A program made the translations under genes and the position numbers. 22,066 nt of DNA, taken from positions 1 through 22,066 of the forward strand of contig CAYNEO010000058.1 in the NCBI GenBank assembly GCA_964396245.1, in the 5' to 3' direction. The first letter of the stretch is position 1. Every line of letters starts with the position of its first letter. Positions 13,231 to 21,649 of the stretch are shown here, one piece after another. The notes below the pieces were generated by a model. That model saw nothing but the letters and a program-made list of their open reading frames with translations. It ran no database searches and was not told where the DNA came from. Origin of the DNA: CAYNEO01 sp964396245. GTDB lineage: Bacteria; Zixibacteria; MSB-5A5; GN15; FEB-12.

Positions 13231-15675
13231 ATGGCCAGAATAGTCTTCGCGATCTTGACTCTCAGTTTCTGCTTCAGCCAGCTCAACGCCGAGCCATCGG
13301 TGCATATTGGCCGGGAACAACTACGCTATACCTTTCAGACGGTCGACGTTGACATCACCCTCGAAAACACCGACCCGGCTCACGAATTTGGCGGTCTTGA
13401 CCTCTTTTTCACCTACGATACCTCTCTCGTTCTCCAGTCGATAACTGTCGGTTCCCTCTTGACCAACTGCCAGTGGGAATATTTCGATGTCACCCGGGAG
13501 GGACTGTTCGGCGTGCATATCGTCGCCATGGCGGATGTCAACAACGGCGGACAGCATCCTTCGTGTTTTGCCGACAGCTCCGGTGTGATAGCAACCGCTA
13601 CGTTTGCGGTCGTGAACCGCCCGTATGACCAGTGTGAGTTCCTCCCGATTCGATGGATATGGTACGCTTGCGGTGATAATACCTTTTCCTCGGTAACCGG
13701 CGATACACTCTTTATGTCGAACGACGTCTACGACTATGACGGTTTCGTGGAGTCCGTCATCACCGGCGAGGACGAATTTCCTACTTTGTTTGGCGCCCCT
13801 CAGCAGTGCGGTACCGGACCGAGGATGGTGAACTACCACAATGGCGGCGTTTTTATGCTGGCCGCAGATCATACTCCGCCGCTGGTCTATTGCGCTCCCG
13901 ACACAACTGTCATAGCCGACCCGGCCTACTGCGGCGCCTACGTCAGCTACGAATCAGCCGCGGAGGATAACTGCACCGGCGTCACCCTGAATTGTGACCC
14001 GCCATCGGGGTCGTTTTTCCCCGTCGGAGAGTCGTTGGTAACCTGTATCGCCGTCGATGCCGCCGGCAATGCGGACACTTGCTGGTTTGTCGTAACCGTC
14101 GTCGATACGGTCCCACCCATCGTTACCTGTCCGACCGATGCTATAGTGGCCAATGATCCCGGCCAGTGCGGGGCAGTGGTCAACTTCACGGCCGATGTCC
14201 GCGACAAATGCCCGGGAGCGAGCGTTTCCTGTCAGCCGCCCTCGGGGTCATTCTTCCCGGTTGGCAATTCCACTGTCACGTGTATCGGTCTGGATATTTC
14301 CGGCAATGCCGATACCTGCGGATTCACGATAACCGTCATCGACACAACCGTGCCCATCATCAGTTGCCCGCAGGATATAACCGTCGCTAATGATCCCGGG
14401 CAGTGCGGGGGAGAAGTGTCGTTTGACGTCACGGCAGATGACAACTGCGGCGAGGTGAACATAACCAGCATGCCGCCCCCGGGAAGTTTCTTCGAGCGCG
14501 GGACAACCACGGTTACATCTATCGCCACCGACCCTGCGGGCAACGCCGATACATGTACTTTCCATGTCACTGTCATTGATACGACCGCGCCGATAATCAA
14601 CTGCCCGTCCGGCAAAACCGTTCAAAACGATGCGGGAGAGTGCGGTGCAAATGTTGACTACGATGTTATTGCTACTGATAATTGTTCAGCCGTAACTTTG
14701 GAATTAACTCCGCCGACAGGTTCGTTCTTTGAAATTGGCACTCAGACCGTAAGAGCTATTGCCACCGATGAGTCAGCAAATGCCGATACATGCTATTTTA
14801 ACGTAACCGTTAATGATTCAGAGCCGCCGGTACTAACGTGTCCGGAAGATATACAGGTCGAGAACGACCCCTACTCGTATGGCGCTGTCGTTGAATTCAA
14901 TCCTCAGGCCGGCGACAACTGCCCCGGTGTCACGCTAGCAACCGAGCCCCCGTCTGGCAGCCTCTTCAGTGCCGGAGTAACGGCGGTAGTATCGGTAGCC
15001 ACTGACGCCGTCGGAAATGCCGATACCTGTCAATTCTCCGTAACCGTCACACTGCAGGATACCGACAACGATGGCCTGCCTGATTGGGACGACAACTGCC
15101 CTGTGAATTACAACCCGGGACAGGAAGACGATGATCAGGATGGTGTCGGCAACGACTGCGACAACTGTGCGGCGGAGTCCAACCCCGATCAGCTCGATAC
15201 CGATTCCGACGGAGTCGGCGACCTTTGCGACAACTGCGCTTACACAAGTAATATGGATCAGGCTGATCTGGATCAGGATGGCATCGGCGATGGCTGCGAT
15301 GATTGCACGGATTCCGATAACGACGGTTTCGGCAATCCGGGGTTTGCCGCCAATACCTGTCCTATCGACAACTGTCCTGAGCTCGCCAATTACGATCAAG
15401 CAGATACCGACCTCGATGGCGTTGGTGATGCCTGCTGCTGCGGCCGATTCACCGGTGGCTTCACCGGCAATGTGGACTGCGACCCCGGTGGCAACCGTAA
15501 TCTCGCCGATATAACCCGATTGATCGACCAGGTGTACATCTCGCATGGCCCTATCTGCTGCCCGTCAAATGGAAATATCGATGGCGATCCGTCGGGGGAT
15601 ACAGACCTGAACGACATAACACGACTCATCGATCTGGTATACCTGGGGAAGGCTATCGCTGCCGGCTGCCCGTAA
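13231..15675 (+). CDS. Secreted protein with cohesin-like, five HYR, thrombospondin type-3 and dockerin-like modules
   Basis: The ATG at 13231 begins a signal peptide (MARIVFAILTLSFCFSQLNA). AAGG lies close before it; an in-frame TTG at 13213 is possible but has no Shine-Dalgarno. Of 814 residues, about 21-210 look like a cohesin-type beta-sandwich (GGLDLFFTYDTSLVLQSITV; later CGDNTFSSVTGDTLF). Five HYR units start near 213, 291, 370, 449 and 528, each about 79 residues with the DNC, PPxGSFF and NADTC marks. Residues about 607-735 are six calcium-binding DxDxDG thrombospondin type-3 repeats. Two dockerin-like repeats close the protein (GNVDCDPGGN...LADITRLID and GNIDGDPSGD...LNDITRLID). It is likely a calcium-stabilised extracellular adhesion or matrix protein; that role is inference. 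Confidence 0.92.
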   Translation: MARIVFAILTLSFCFSQLNAEPSVHIGREQLRYTFQTVDVDITLENTDPAHEFGGLDLFFTYDTSLVLQSITVGSLLTNCQWEYFDVTREGLFGVHIVAMADVNNGGQHPSCFADSSGVIATATFAVVNRPYDQCEFLPIRWIWYACGDNTFSSVTGDTLFMSNDVYDYDGFVESVITGEDEFPTLFGAPQQCGTGPRMVNYHNGGVFMLAADHTPPLVYCAPDTTVIADPAYCGAYVSYESAAEDNCTGVTLNCDPPSGSFFPVGESLVTCIAVDAAGNADTCWFVVTVVDTVPPIVTCPTDAIVANDPGQCGAVVNFTADVRDKCPGASVSCQPPSGSFFPVGNSTVTCIGLDISGNADTCGFTITVIDTTVPIISCPQDITVANDPGQCGGEVSFDVTADDNCGEVNITSMPPPGSFFERGTTTVTSIATDPAGNADTCTFHVTVIDTTAPIINCPSGKTVQNDAGECGANVDYDVIATDNCSAVTLELTPPTGSFFEIGTQTVRAIATDESANADTCYFNVTVNDSEPPVLTCPEDIQVENDPYSYGAVVEFNPQAGDNCPGVTLATEPPSGSLFSAGVTAVVSVATDAVGNADTCQFSVTVTLQDTDNDGLPDWDDNCPVNYNPGQEDDDQDGVGNDCDNCAAESNPDQLDTDSDGVGDLCDNCAYTSNMDQADLDQDGIGDGCDDCTDSDNDGFGNPGFAANTCPIDNCPELANYDQADTDLDGVGDACCCGRFTGGFTGNVDCDPGGNRNLADITRLIDQVYISHGPICCPSNGNIDGDPSGDTDLNDITRLIDLVYLGKAIAAGCP
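13867..15048 (+). repeat. Five tandem HYR-coding units of about 237 bases
   Basis: Units begin near 13867, 14101, 14338, 14575 and 14812. Each encodes about 79 residues with the same skeleton: PP/P-I, C-P, ND-x-G-x-CG, DNC, PPSGSFF, G-x-x-V-T, GNADTC. The copies differ clearly at the DNA level. The fourth is much richer in A+T than the others, and the fifth has lost the cysteine after the NDP motif. Confidence 0.85.
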
Positions 15676-15682
15676 AGAATTC

Positions 15683-15711
15683 TTGACGTGTCCATGTTTC
15701 GCCTGTACTTT
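15683..15711 (+). promoter_or_regulatory. Candidate promoter for the SprA-like gene
   Basis: TTGACG (15683-15688) and TACTTT (15706-15711) are 17 bases apart. Transcription would start near 15718, 40 bases before the ATG. A small hairpin (CGGGT-ATTAACA-ACCCG, about 15722-15738) lies in the leader before the Shine-Dalgarno. This is a consensus reading only. Confidence 0.35.
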
Positions 15712-15760
15712 ATAAAGTGAGCGGGTATTAACAACCCGATTTCTCTTGAGGAGGGAGCGA

Positions 15761-18025
15761 ATGGAATTTAAGGGAGAGATACCAGGAACCGCCGGCAATC
15801 TCGTTTCGGCATCGCAAGTCTTTCACACAATTCTTGCCATCGTTTTTCTGGGATTGATTGCTGTGTCCCTGACGACATGGCCCGGCTGCTCTTCAGATTC
15901 GGTCGGCCCGACACCGCCATCGCCGCTAGACAGAATACTCAATAGTGGCGCTTCTCTGGGCATGGATCGCGCTGATTGGCACGCTGCTTCCAAACCAGTA
16001 CAACTCGGAGATGAGTATTCCCGAAGCGAACTCCTGTGGCATACTCCGCTTGAACAGGTGCCGACCGAGCAGGTCGTTGATGCCGACATTGCGCAGGGCG
16101 AGGGAGCGCTAAAGACGTTCAGGATGATCTACACACCGTCCGATCAGGGCCCGTCGTGGGCCGGCATCATGCGTTATGTCAGTCAGCCTGTTGATCCCAA
16201 ACGGATCGAGGCGCTCGAAATATGGATTCATGGTGACCACGGCCGTCTACACCTGGATTTTGGTTATATCAATGAAGACATCAATGGCGACGGGGTACCG
16301 GAGACTGAAGACAAAGACCGTAATGGAGCTGTTGATCAATTCGAAGATGTCGGTCTGGACGGCGTTCCGGATTCGCTGGAAGAAGGTTATGATCCGGTCA
16401 CCAATCCCGATCCGCATGGCGACAACTATTATTTCCTCGGTGACGGTAAGTGCCCGGTCCCCGCAGATAGTTGCGCTTACGTTGAAGCACGTCAGGAGGC
16501 GCATGACAATCGTTACTACTATCGCTGGCTCAACGGCACCGAGGGCAACAGGAACGATCTGGCCGCACTTGCAGAGCCGGACGCCGAAGCGCTCATGAGG
16601 AGTGGTTTCGTAACACGCAACGGGTATAGATCGTATCTCGTTGATCTGGCGACCAATGATTTCGTTGTCTCCGGCTCCGAAACCCCTTACGGCTGGCGGC
16701 TCATTCGCATTCCGCTTCTCGATACCCTGGCGCCCGATACGACTATCCTCGACTATTACGGAGAGATACCCGATTGGGGTGATATCACGCATATTCGCGT
16801 ATGGTTCGAGTCGGATATAACTGAGTCCTCTCCTGATACCGTTGAAATTGCCGCCTGGTCTTTTATCCAGACACCTTCGGATAGCGTTGAGTGGGTAACA
16901 GACACACTTGGCTGGAGCGAGCACAGTTTCATCCGTGACTATGACTACGAGGTGAACCGAATATTCGATCTGGCGTACCCGGGAGAGTTGGGCCCCAATG
17001 ACTCTATAGTCGCCCTGCTCCTGTACCAATCCGTTGACACCGGTCAGGAGTACGAGGCTCTCCCTGCCCGCTTGCTCGTGTTTCCCGATTCCGTTGACTA
17101 CGCTGTCAGCCCGCCGGACGATCCGTTCGGGGAGTTTGGTGAACATGCATTGGTTATTCCCATCGCGTCCCACTTCTGGTATCAATATCAGACTGGAACG
17201 CCTCATGTTGTCTTCTCGAATCCTCCCGCGCCGTGGGTCGCTCTCGGAGCCTGGATGGTTGTACGGCGCTACGATCAACAATATAATCGCCTCCGCGAGG
17301 ATACAATCGGCAGGTATGGGGACACTCTCATGCTCAAGTGCCTGCGACCGACATCAAGTAACTGGCGTCCCTCGCATCCCGCCTGGAATCTCATGTGGCG
17401 GAATGTCTATTCCATTCCCCGCCTTTTTCCGCCCCAAGATCTTGGGCTTCAAATATACAAAGGGCCCGTCGGCTCTGAAGGCAATCCATCGAACCTGCCG
17501 TATCAATTGACCGGCAGCCACATCGATGACTACTACATCACCATACTTGGATTAGATCAATACAACCGGCAGGGGATCACCCGGCCCGATGGCATCCTCG
17601 ATGATCGGATCGATGTATTTCGGCCTGATTGGGGGGTGGTAATCTTTCCCTCGCGTACACCCTTCAACAGCGATACGACGTTCACATACGCCGACGGCAA
17701 CCAGAGCGCTCCGCTTGCAGAACGGGTACCAACTCTGTACAACTATACTTCAGAAACGGAACGGGTCTCGCAGACTGAATACTACCTGCAGTTCAGAACA
17801 AGCAGCGTGTACGAATATTATCACCCGGGAGAGAACGTCATCGTAATCCCGGGTCTGATACGCCGGGGGTCAGTCAAAATCTACCGAAGCGGTTATCCGC
17901 TGACAGAATTTGTCGACTTTGTCGTCGACTACGAGAACAGCCAAATAAAGCTGATTACCTCTCGCGCCCGGGATGAAAGCAAGGAGTTGCTTGTAATTTA
18001 TGACCGCGGCGTGAGGCCAACATAG
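15761..18025 (+). CDS. Envelope protein with SprA-like non-barrel domains
   Basis: The ATG at 15761 follows GAGGAGGGAG. An in-frame TTG at 15746 inside the Shine-Dalgarno is unlikely. A hydrophobic segment at about 20-40 precedes PGC with Cys43, which may be lipidated although the lipobox (WPGC) is not canonical. Several regions read like parts of the very large Bacteroidetes protein SprA/Sov, the type IX secretion translocon. These are LKTFRMIYTPSDQGPSWAGIMR (about 117-138), the LDFGYINEDINGDG loop (165-178) and EDVGLDGVPDSLEEG (195-209), LGLDQYNRQGITRPDG (about 597-612), and a PGLIRRGSVKIYRSGYPLTE segment (about 697-716) followed by FVVDY. SprA exceeds 2,000 residues and forms a 36-strand barrel; this 754-residue protein has no barrel repeats. 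It may be a stand-alone periplasmic or surface protein. The role is unknown. Confidence 0.82.
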   Translation: MEFKGEIPGTAGNLVSASQVFHTILAIVFLGLIAVSLTTWPGCSSDSVGPTPPSPLDRILNSGASLGMDRADWHAASKPVQLGDEYSRSELLWHTPLEQVPTEQVVDADIAQGEGALKTFRMIYTPSDQGPSWAGIMRYVSQPVDPKRIEALEIWIHGDHGRLHLDFGYINEDINGDGVPETEDKDRNGAVDQFEDVGLDGVPDSLEEGYDPVTNPDPHGDNYYFLGDGKCPVPADSCAYVEARQEAHDNRYYYRWLNGTEGNRNDLAALAEPDAEALMRSGFVTRNGYRSYLVDLATNDFVVSGSETPYGWRLIRIPLLDTLAPDTTILDYYGEIPDWGDITHIRVWFESDITESSPDTVEIAAWSFIQTPSDSVEWVTDTLGWSEHSFIRDYDYEVNRIFDLAYPGELGPNDSIVALLLYQSVDTGQEYEALPARLLVFPDSVDYAVSPPDDPFGEFGEHALVIPIASHFWYQYQTGTPHVVFSNPPAPWVALGAWMVVRRYDQQYNRLREDTIGRYGDTLMLKCLRPTSSNWRPSHPAWNLMWRNVYSIPRLFPPQDLGLQIYKGPVGSEGNPSNLPYQLTGSHIDDYYITILGLDQYNRQGITRPDGILDDRIDVFRPDWGVVIFPSRTPFNSDTTFTYADGNQSAPLAERVPTLYNYTSETERVSQTEYYLQFRTSSVYEYYHPGENVIVIPGLIRRGSVKIYRSGYPLTEFVDFVVDYENSQIKLITSRARDESKELLVIYDRGVRPT

Positions 18026-18039
18026 CGCAAGCCTGTCAG

Positions 18040-19284
18040 CTATTCATTGGAGAGAGAAGACAGTGCCTTGATATCGTATCCGCTCGGCAGCTGGAATATC
18101 CTCAGGTCAAACATCGGCACCACCGCCAGGATGTGATCGAATATGTCCGCCTGTATCGCCTCGTAGTGCGCCCACACCTGATCATTACTGAAAACGTAGA
18201 TTTCCAGCGGCAATCCCTTCTCGGTAGGGGGGAGGTGCCGAATCAGGAAAGTCAAACCCTGGTGGATCTTTGGGTGATGATGCAGATAAGCCGCAACGTA
18301 TGCCCGAAACGTCCCGAGGTTGGTAAGGTTGCGGCCATTGATCAATTCCGAAGTATCGATATTGTTAGCCTTGTTGTATTCCGCTATTTCGGAGCGCTTT
18401 TTCTTGATATAATCCGTGATTAACTGGTATTTCTCGAACCGCCGCAGCATCTCCTCGTCGCAGAATTTCACGCTCGTCATGTCGAGATAAACCGGCCGCT
18501 TGATCCGCCGCCCGCCTGATTCCTGCATCCCTCGCCAGTTCTTGAATGAATCGGAGATCAGCGTATATGCCGGAATGGTCGTGATCGTCTTGTCCCAGTT
18601 CTGGATCTTTATTGTCAGCAGAGACACATCCACCACGTCACCGTCCGCACCGTATTTCGGCATCTCAATCCAGTCTCCGATTCGCACCATATCGTACGAG
18701 GACAACTGAATACTGGCAACCAGCCCGAGAATCGTATCTTTGAACACCAGGATTATGATTGCCGTCATCGCGCCAAAACCGCTCAGGAACAGCCACGGCT
18801 CGCGGTTCATCAGCACGCTGAGCGCCACCACCCCGATCACGATTGTCAGGAATATCTTGATTATCTGGATATACCCCTTGATCGGCTTCTGTCTCGCAAT
18901 CCGGAAGGTATCATATATGTCATTGACCGCACTCAGCAGGGAATTTAGCACGGCCAGCCCGGCAATGATCATATACACAATGGACAGCCGCTGAATGCTG
19001 TCCGCTACAGGCGGGAAGAGGTAGGCGGTGAAATAGATAACCAGCCCCGGCGCAAGATGCGACAGCCGCGAAAACACGCGTCTCTGGTATAGAAAATCAT
19101 CCCACTTGGTCTTGCTCCGTTGGACAAAATAGGACACGCCGATTACCAGCAGCCGCTTCGCCACAACGTGCGAAATCCACGCCAGCAGTATAACCGCCAC
19201 CGCAAGTACGATCCAGCTCAGGTACTCGGCCGGCGCCTGCGAAACGTCGTGATTGAGAAGCCAGTTTCGAATGATTTCCTGCAT
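18040..19284 (-). CDS. ybdG: YbdG-type mechanosensitive channel (MscS superfamily)
   Basis: The ATG at 19284 gives 414 residues, matching E. coli YbdG (415) in length and in its MQE/MQD start. An in-frame GTG at 19371 would add 29 residues and is less likely, although the Shine-Dalgarno before 19284 is weak. Five membrane helices are expected (about 22-46, 74-92, 100-122, 138-158 and 163-196). The pore helix and beta domain read SGFGAMTAIIILVFKDTILGLVASIQLS and DWIEMPKYGADGDVVDVSL, almost as in YbdG, followed by SDSFKNWRGM and SGGRRIKR. The C-terminal domain has GTFRAYVAAYL and IQADIFDHI. YbdG provides a miniconductance (MscM) activity in the inner membrane under osmotic change. It is convergent with the SprA-like gene (14 bases apart) and divergent from the S46 gene. 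Confidence 0.95.
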   Translation of the reverse strand: MQEIIRNWLLNHDVSQAPAEYLSWIVLAVAVILLAWISHVVAKRLLVIGVSYFVQRSKTKWDDFLYQRRVFSRLSHLAPGLVIYFTAYLFPPVADSIQRLSIVYMIIAGLAVLNSLLSAVNDIYDTFRIARQKPIKGYIQIIKIFLTIVIGVVALSVLMNREPWLFLSGFGAMTAIIILVFKDTILGLVASIQLSSYDMVRIGDWIEMPKYGADGDVVDVSLLTIKIQNWDKTITTIPAYTLISDSFKNWRGMQESGGRRIKRPVYLDMTSVKFCDEEMLRRFEKYQLITDYIKKKRSEIAEYNKANNIDTSELINGRNLTNLGTFRAYVAAYLHHHPKIHQGLTFLIRHLPPTEKGLPLEIYVFSNDQVWAHYEAIQADIFDHILAVVPMFDLRIFQLPSGYDIKALSSLSNE

Positions 19285-19378
19285 GATCGCTTTGCTCTTG
19301 TGTCCGATATCTTTATCTGCCTCAATAAGTAGCCCGATCCCTTTGCAAAAGCAACCATAAACTGCCGCCACTTACCGC

Positions 19379-19407
19379 TTGTCTCGAATGCGGCCGCATA
19401 TTATTCT
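19379..19407 (+). promoter_or_regulatory. Candidate promoter for the S46 peptidase gene
   Basis: TTGTCT (19379-19384) and TATTCT (19402-19407) are separated by 17 bases, leaving a leader of about 24 bases that contains the AAAGGAG Shine-Dalgarno. This is a consensus match only. Confidence 0.4.
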
Positions 19408-19437
19408 AATCAAAACATTGGCGTAAAGGAGACATCC

Positions 19438-21627
19438 ATGACTAAGCTGGCGAGGGTTCTGGTAACGTCGCTCGTATTGAGCGGCATGTGCATCGGCGTT
19501 GCAACGGCCAATGAAGGAATGTGGCCGCTCCGCGATCTCGGTCAACTCCCGTTTGACAGTCTCGAGGCTGAAGGCCTTCAGCTCACACCACAACAAATCT
19601 ACAACCCGAATGGTCCGAGCATCTCGAACGCGATTGTCGGCGTCGGCGGCGCCAGCGGATCGTTTGTTTCCGCCGAGGGGCTCGTTATCACCAACCACCA
19701 CGTTGCCTTCTCTGCCGTCCAGCGACAGAGCACCCCGGAACATAACTACATCCGGGACGGCTTCTATGCCCCGGCCCGCGACAAGGAGCTCCAGGCTACC
19801 GGCTACACCTTCTATCTCGTCAGGGGCGTCGAAGATGTCACCGACCGCGTGCTGGCCAGTGTAAGCGATGATATGTCCGGCTTCGAAAGATACCAGGCTA
19901 TCGAGGATGCCTCGACCAAGATTGTCATGGAAGCTGAGAAAGACCGCGATGTCTGGTGCGAGGTGGTCCCGTTCTACGGCGGCCTGCAGTACTGGCTCTA
20001 TACCTATTTCCTCATCAAGGATGTGCGCCTGGTATTCGCGCCGCCGGAATCGATCGGAAGTTACGGCGGTGACATCGATAACTGGGAATGGCCCCGCCAT
20101 GCCGGAGATTTCGCCTTCCTCCGGGCCTATGTCGGCCCCGACGGTTCCAGCGCGGAATACGACCCCGCCAATGTGCCTTACAACTCGACCGATTTTCTCA
20201 AAGTCGCTGAGCAGGGCGCACAGGACGGCGAGTTTGTCTTTCTTATCGGATTCCCCGGAACGACCGACCGGTACGAAACATCATATGAGATCGAACAGAT
20301 GCTCGATGAGAATCTCCCGCGAAGCATGAGACTCCAGCGCGATGTTATCGATATTCTCGAGAAAGCGGCCTCCGAAGATTCCTCCGTTGCCGTGCGGGTT
20401 GCCTCCCGGATCAGCGGCATAGCCAACTACCTCAAGAAATACCAGGGCACGCTCGACGGCTTCAAGCACGCCCATCTGCTCCTGCGCAAGCAGGCCGAAG
20501 AAGACAGCCTTATGGCGTTTCTGCGGGGAAACCCGGACCTGGATGCCAAATACGGCTGGGTGCTCAGTTCCGTCGACAGCGTCCATCGATCAGAGCGCAG
20601 CTTCTATGATGAAGAACGCCTGATGTCGTGGATGAGCTGGCGGGTCGAATATCTCAATCTGGCCCGAACAATCTACAAGTGGGTACAGGAACAGCAGAAA
20701 CCGAATATCGACCGCGAGCCGGGCTATCAGCAGCGTGACAGCACCCGGGTGCTGCGTAAACTCCGTGACGCCCAGGTCAACCTCGTGGCCTCGGTTGACG
20801 CTCGTTTGTTAAAGTATTTCATTAGGCAGGCGCTGCAATTACCTGCTGATCAGCGAATTGTCGCTATTGATAAAATATTCCATTCCGGTCCATCGGCCGA
20901 CTCGACCGGCCAACTCAACGCCTTCGTTGACAGCCTCTTCGCCGGCACCAAAATTGGCAGCCTGCAGGAACGAGTCAAGATGTTCCACATGACCCCGACG
21001 GCACTATCTGACCTCAAGGACCCGTTTATCCAATTCGCCGCTGAACTTCAGCCCGAACAGGATTCGCTGCGCGACAGGATGGAAGCTGTCGACGGCCGCC
21101 TGTCGTATCTCATGCCGAAAATCGTGCAGGCATACAAAGCGTGGAAAGACGGCCGCATGTATCCCGATGCCAACGGCACCATCCGTTTCACCTATGGCGA
21201 GGTCAAGGGCTACTCGCCGCGCGATGCCGTCTACTATGAATGGGTCACGACCTTGAAGGGCGTCATGCAGAAAAATACCGGCGAGCCGCCGTTTAACGTT
21301 CCTGCGGCGCTCGAGAAGGTCTACGATGAAATGGATTTCGGCGAATATTATGACCCGGCGATCGACGATGTCCCGGTTGATTTCATCGGCACCTGCGACA
21401 TCACCAACGGCAACAGCGGCAGCGCCACCATGAACGGTCAGGGTCAGCTCATCGGGCTGGCATTCGACGGCAACTACGAAAGCATCCCGTCGGACTATGT
21501 CTACGAGGCGGCCGTCAACCGCAGCATTACCGTGGATATCACCTACGTCCTGTTCCTGCTCGACAAGGTGTACCACGCCGATGCCTTGATAAACGAACTG
21601 ACGATCGTAAGTGAGCCCGAGAATTAG
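19438..21627 (+). CDS. S46-family dipeptidyl-peptidase, DPP7-like
   Basis: The 729-residue product has a signal peptide (cleavage near ATAN) and the full S46 layout of a chymotrypsin-like double beta-barrel with a helical insertion. The His of the triad is in LVITNHHVAF (H87/H88). The Asp is in GGDIDNWEWPRH (D212/D214). The Ser is S660 in TNGNSGSATMNG. S46 enzymes release dipeptides from the N-terminus of peptides in the periplasm of non-fermenting bacteria that feed on protein. In Porphyromonas gingivalis the residue 18 after the catalytic Ser sets specificity: Arg in DPP11 (acidic P1) and Gly in DPP7 (hydrophobic P1). Here it is G678 in LAFDGNYES, which predicts a DPP7-like preference. AAAGGAG precedes the ATG at ideal spacing. 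The cupin gene follows 22 bases after the stop. Confidence 0.95.
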   Translation: MTKLARVLVTSLVLSGMCIGVATANEGMWPLRDLGQLPFDSLEAEGLQLTPQQIYNPNGPSISNAIVGVGGASGSFVSAEGLVITNHHVAFSAVQRQSTPEHNYIRDGFYAPARDKELQATGYTFYLVRGVEDVTDRVLASVSDDMSGFERYQAIEDASTKIVMEAEKDRDVWCEVVPFYGGLQYWLYTYFLIKDVRLVFAPPESIGSYGGDIDNWEWPRHAGDFAFLRAYVGPDGSSAEYDPANVPYNSTDFLKVAEQGAQDGEFVFLIGFPGTTDRYETSYEIEQMLDENLPRSMRLQRDVIDILEKAASEDSSVAVRVASRISGIANYLKKYQGTLDGFKHAHLLLRKQAEEDSLMAFLRGNPDLDAKYGWVLSSVDSVHRSERSFYDEERLMSWMSWRVEYLNLARTIYKWVQEQQKPNIDREPGYQQRDSTRVLRKLRDAQVNLVASVDARLLKYFIRQALQLPADQRIVAIDKIFHSGPSADSTGQLNAFVDSLFAGTKIGSLQERVKMFHMTPTALSDLKDPFIQFAAELQPEQDSLRDRMEAVDGRLSYLMPKIVQAYKAWKDGRMYPDANGTIRFTYGEVKGYSPRDAVYYEWVTTLKGVMQKNTGEPPFNVPAALEKVYDEMDFGEYYDPAIDDVPVDFIGTCDITNGNSGSATMNGQGQLIGLAFDGNYESIPSDYVYEAAVNRSITVDITYVLFLLDKVYHADALINELTIVSEPEN

Positions 21628-21649
21628 CGTAGTTGATGAGGGCAGGAGA

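Noticed and set aside
13947..14625. Minus-strand open frames antisense to the HYR repeats (for example 13947-14207 and 14232-14615).
   Set aside because: They are shadows of the repetitive sense codons, and their boundaries repeat with the HYR unit length.
15060..15430. Short tandem DNA repeats rich in GATC and GAC, considered as a CRISPR array or minisatellite.
   Set aside because: They encode in-frame thrombospondin type-3 DxDxDG calcium repeats of irregular spacing, with no conserved palindromic repeat or unique spacers.
16247..17281. Minus-strand open frame of 344 codons inside the SprA-like gene.
   Set aside because: The plus-strand frame is longer, has a strong Shine-Dalgarno and recognisable SprA-like segments. 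The antisense product has no motifs and no proper start signal.
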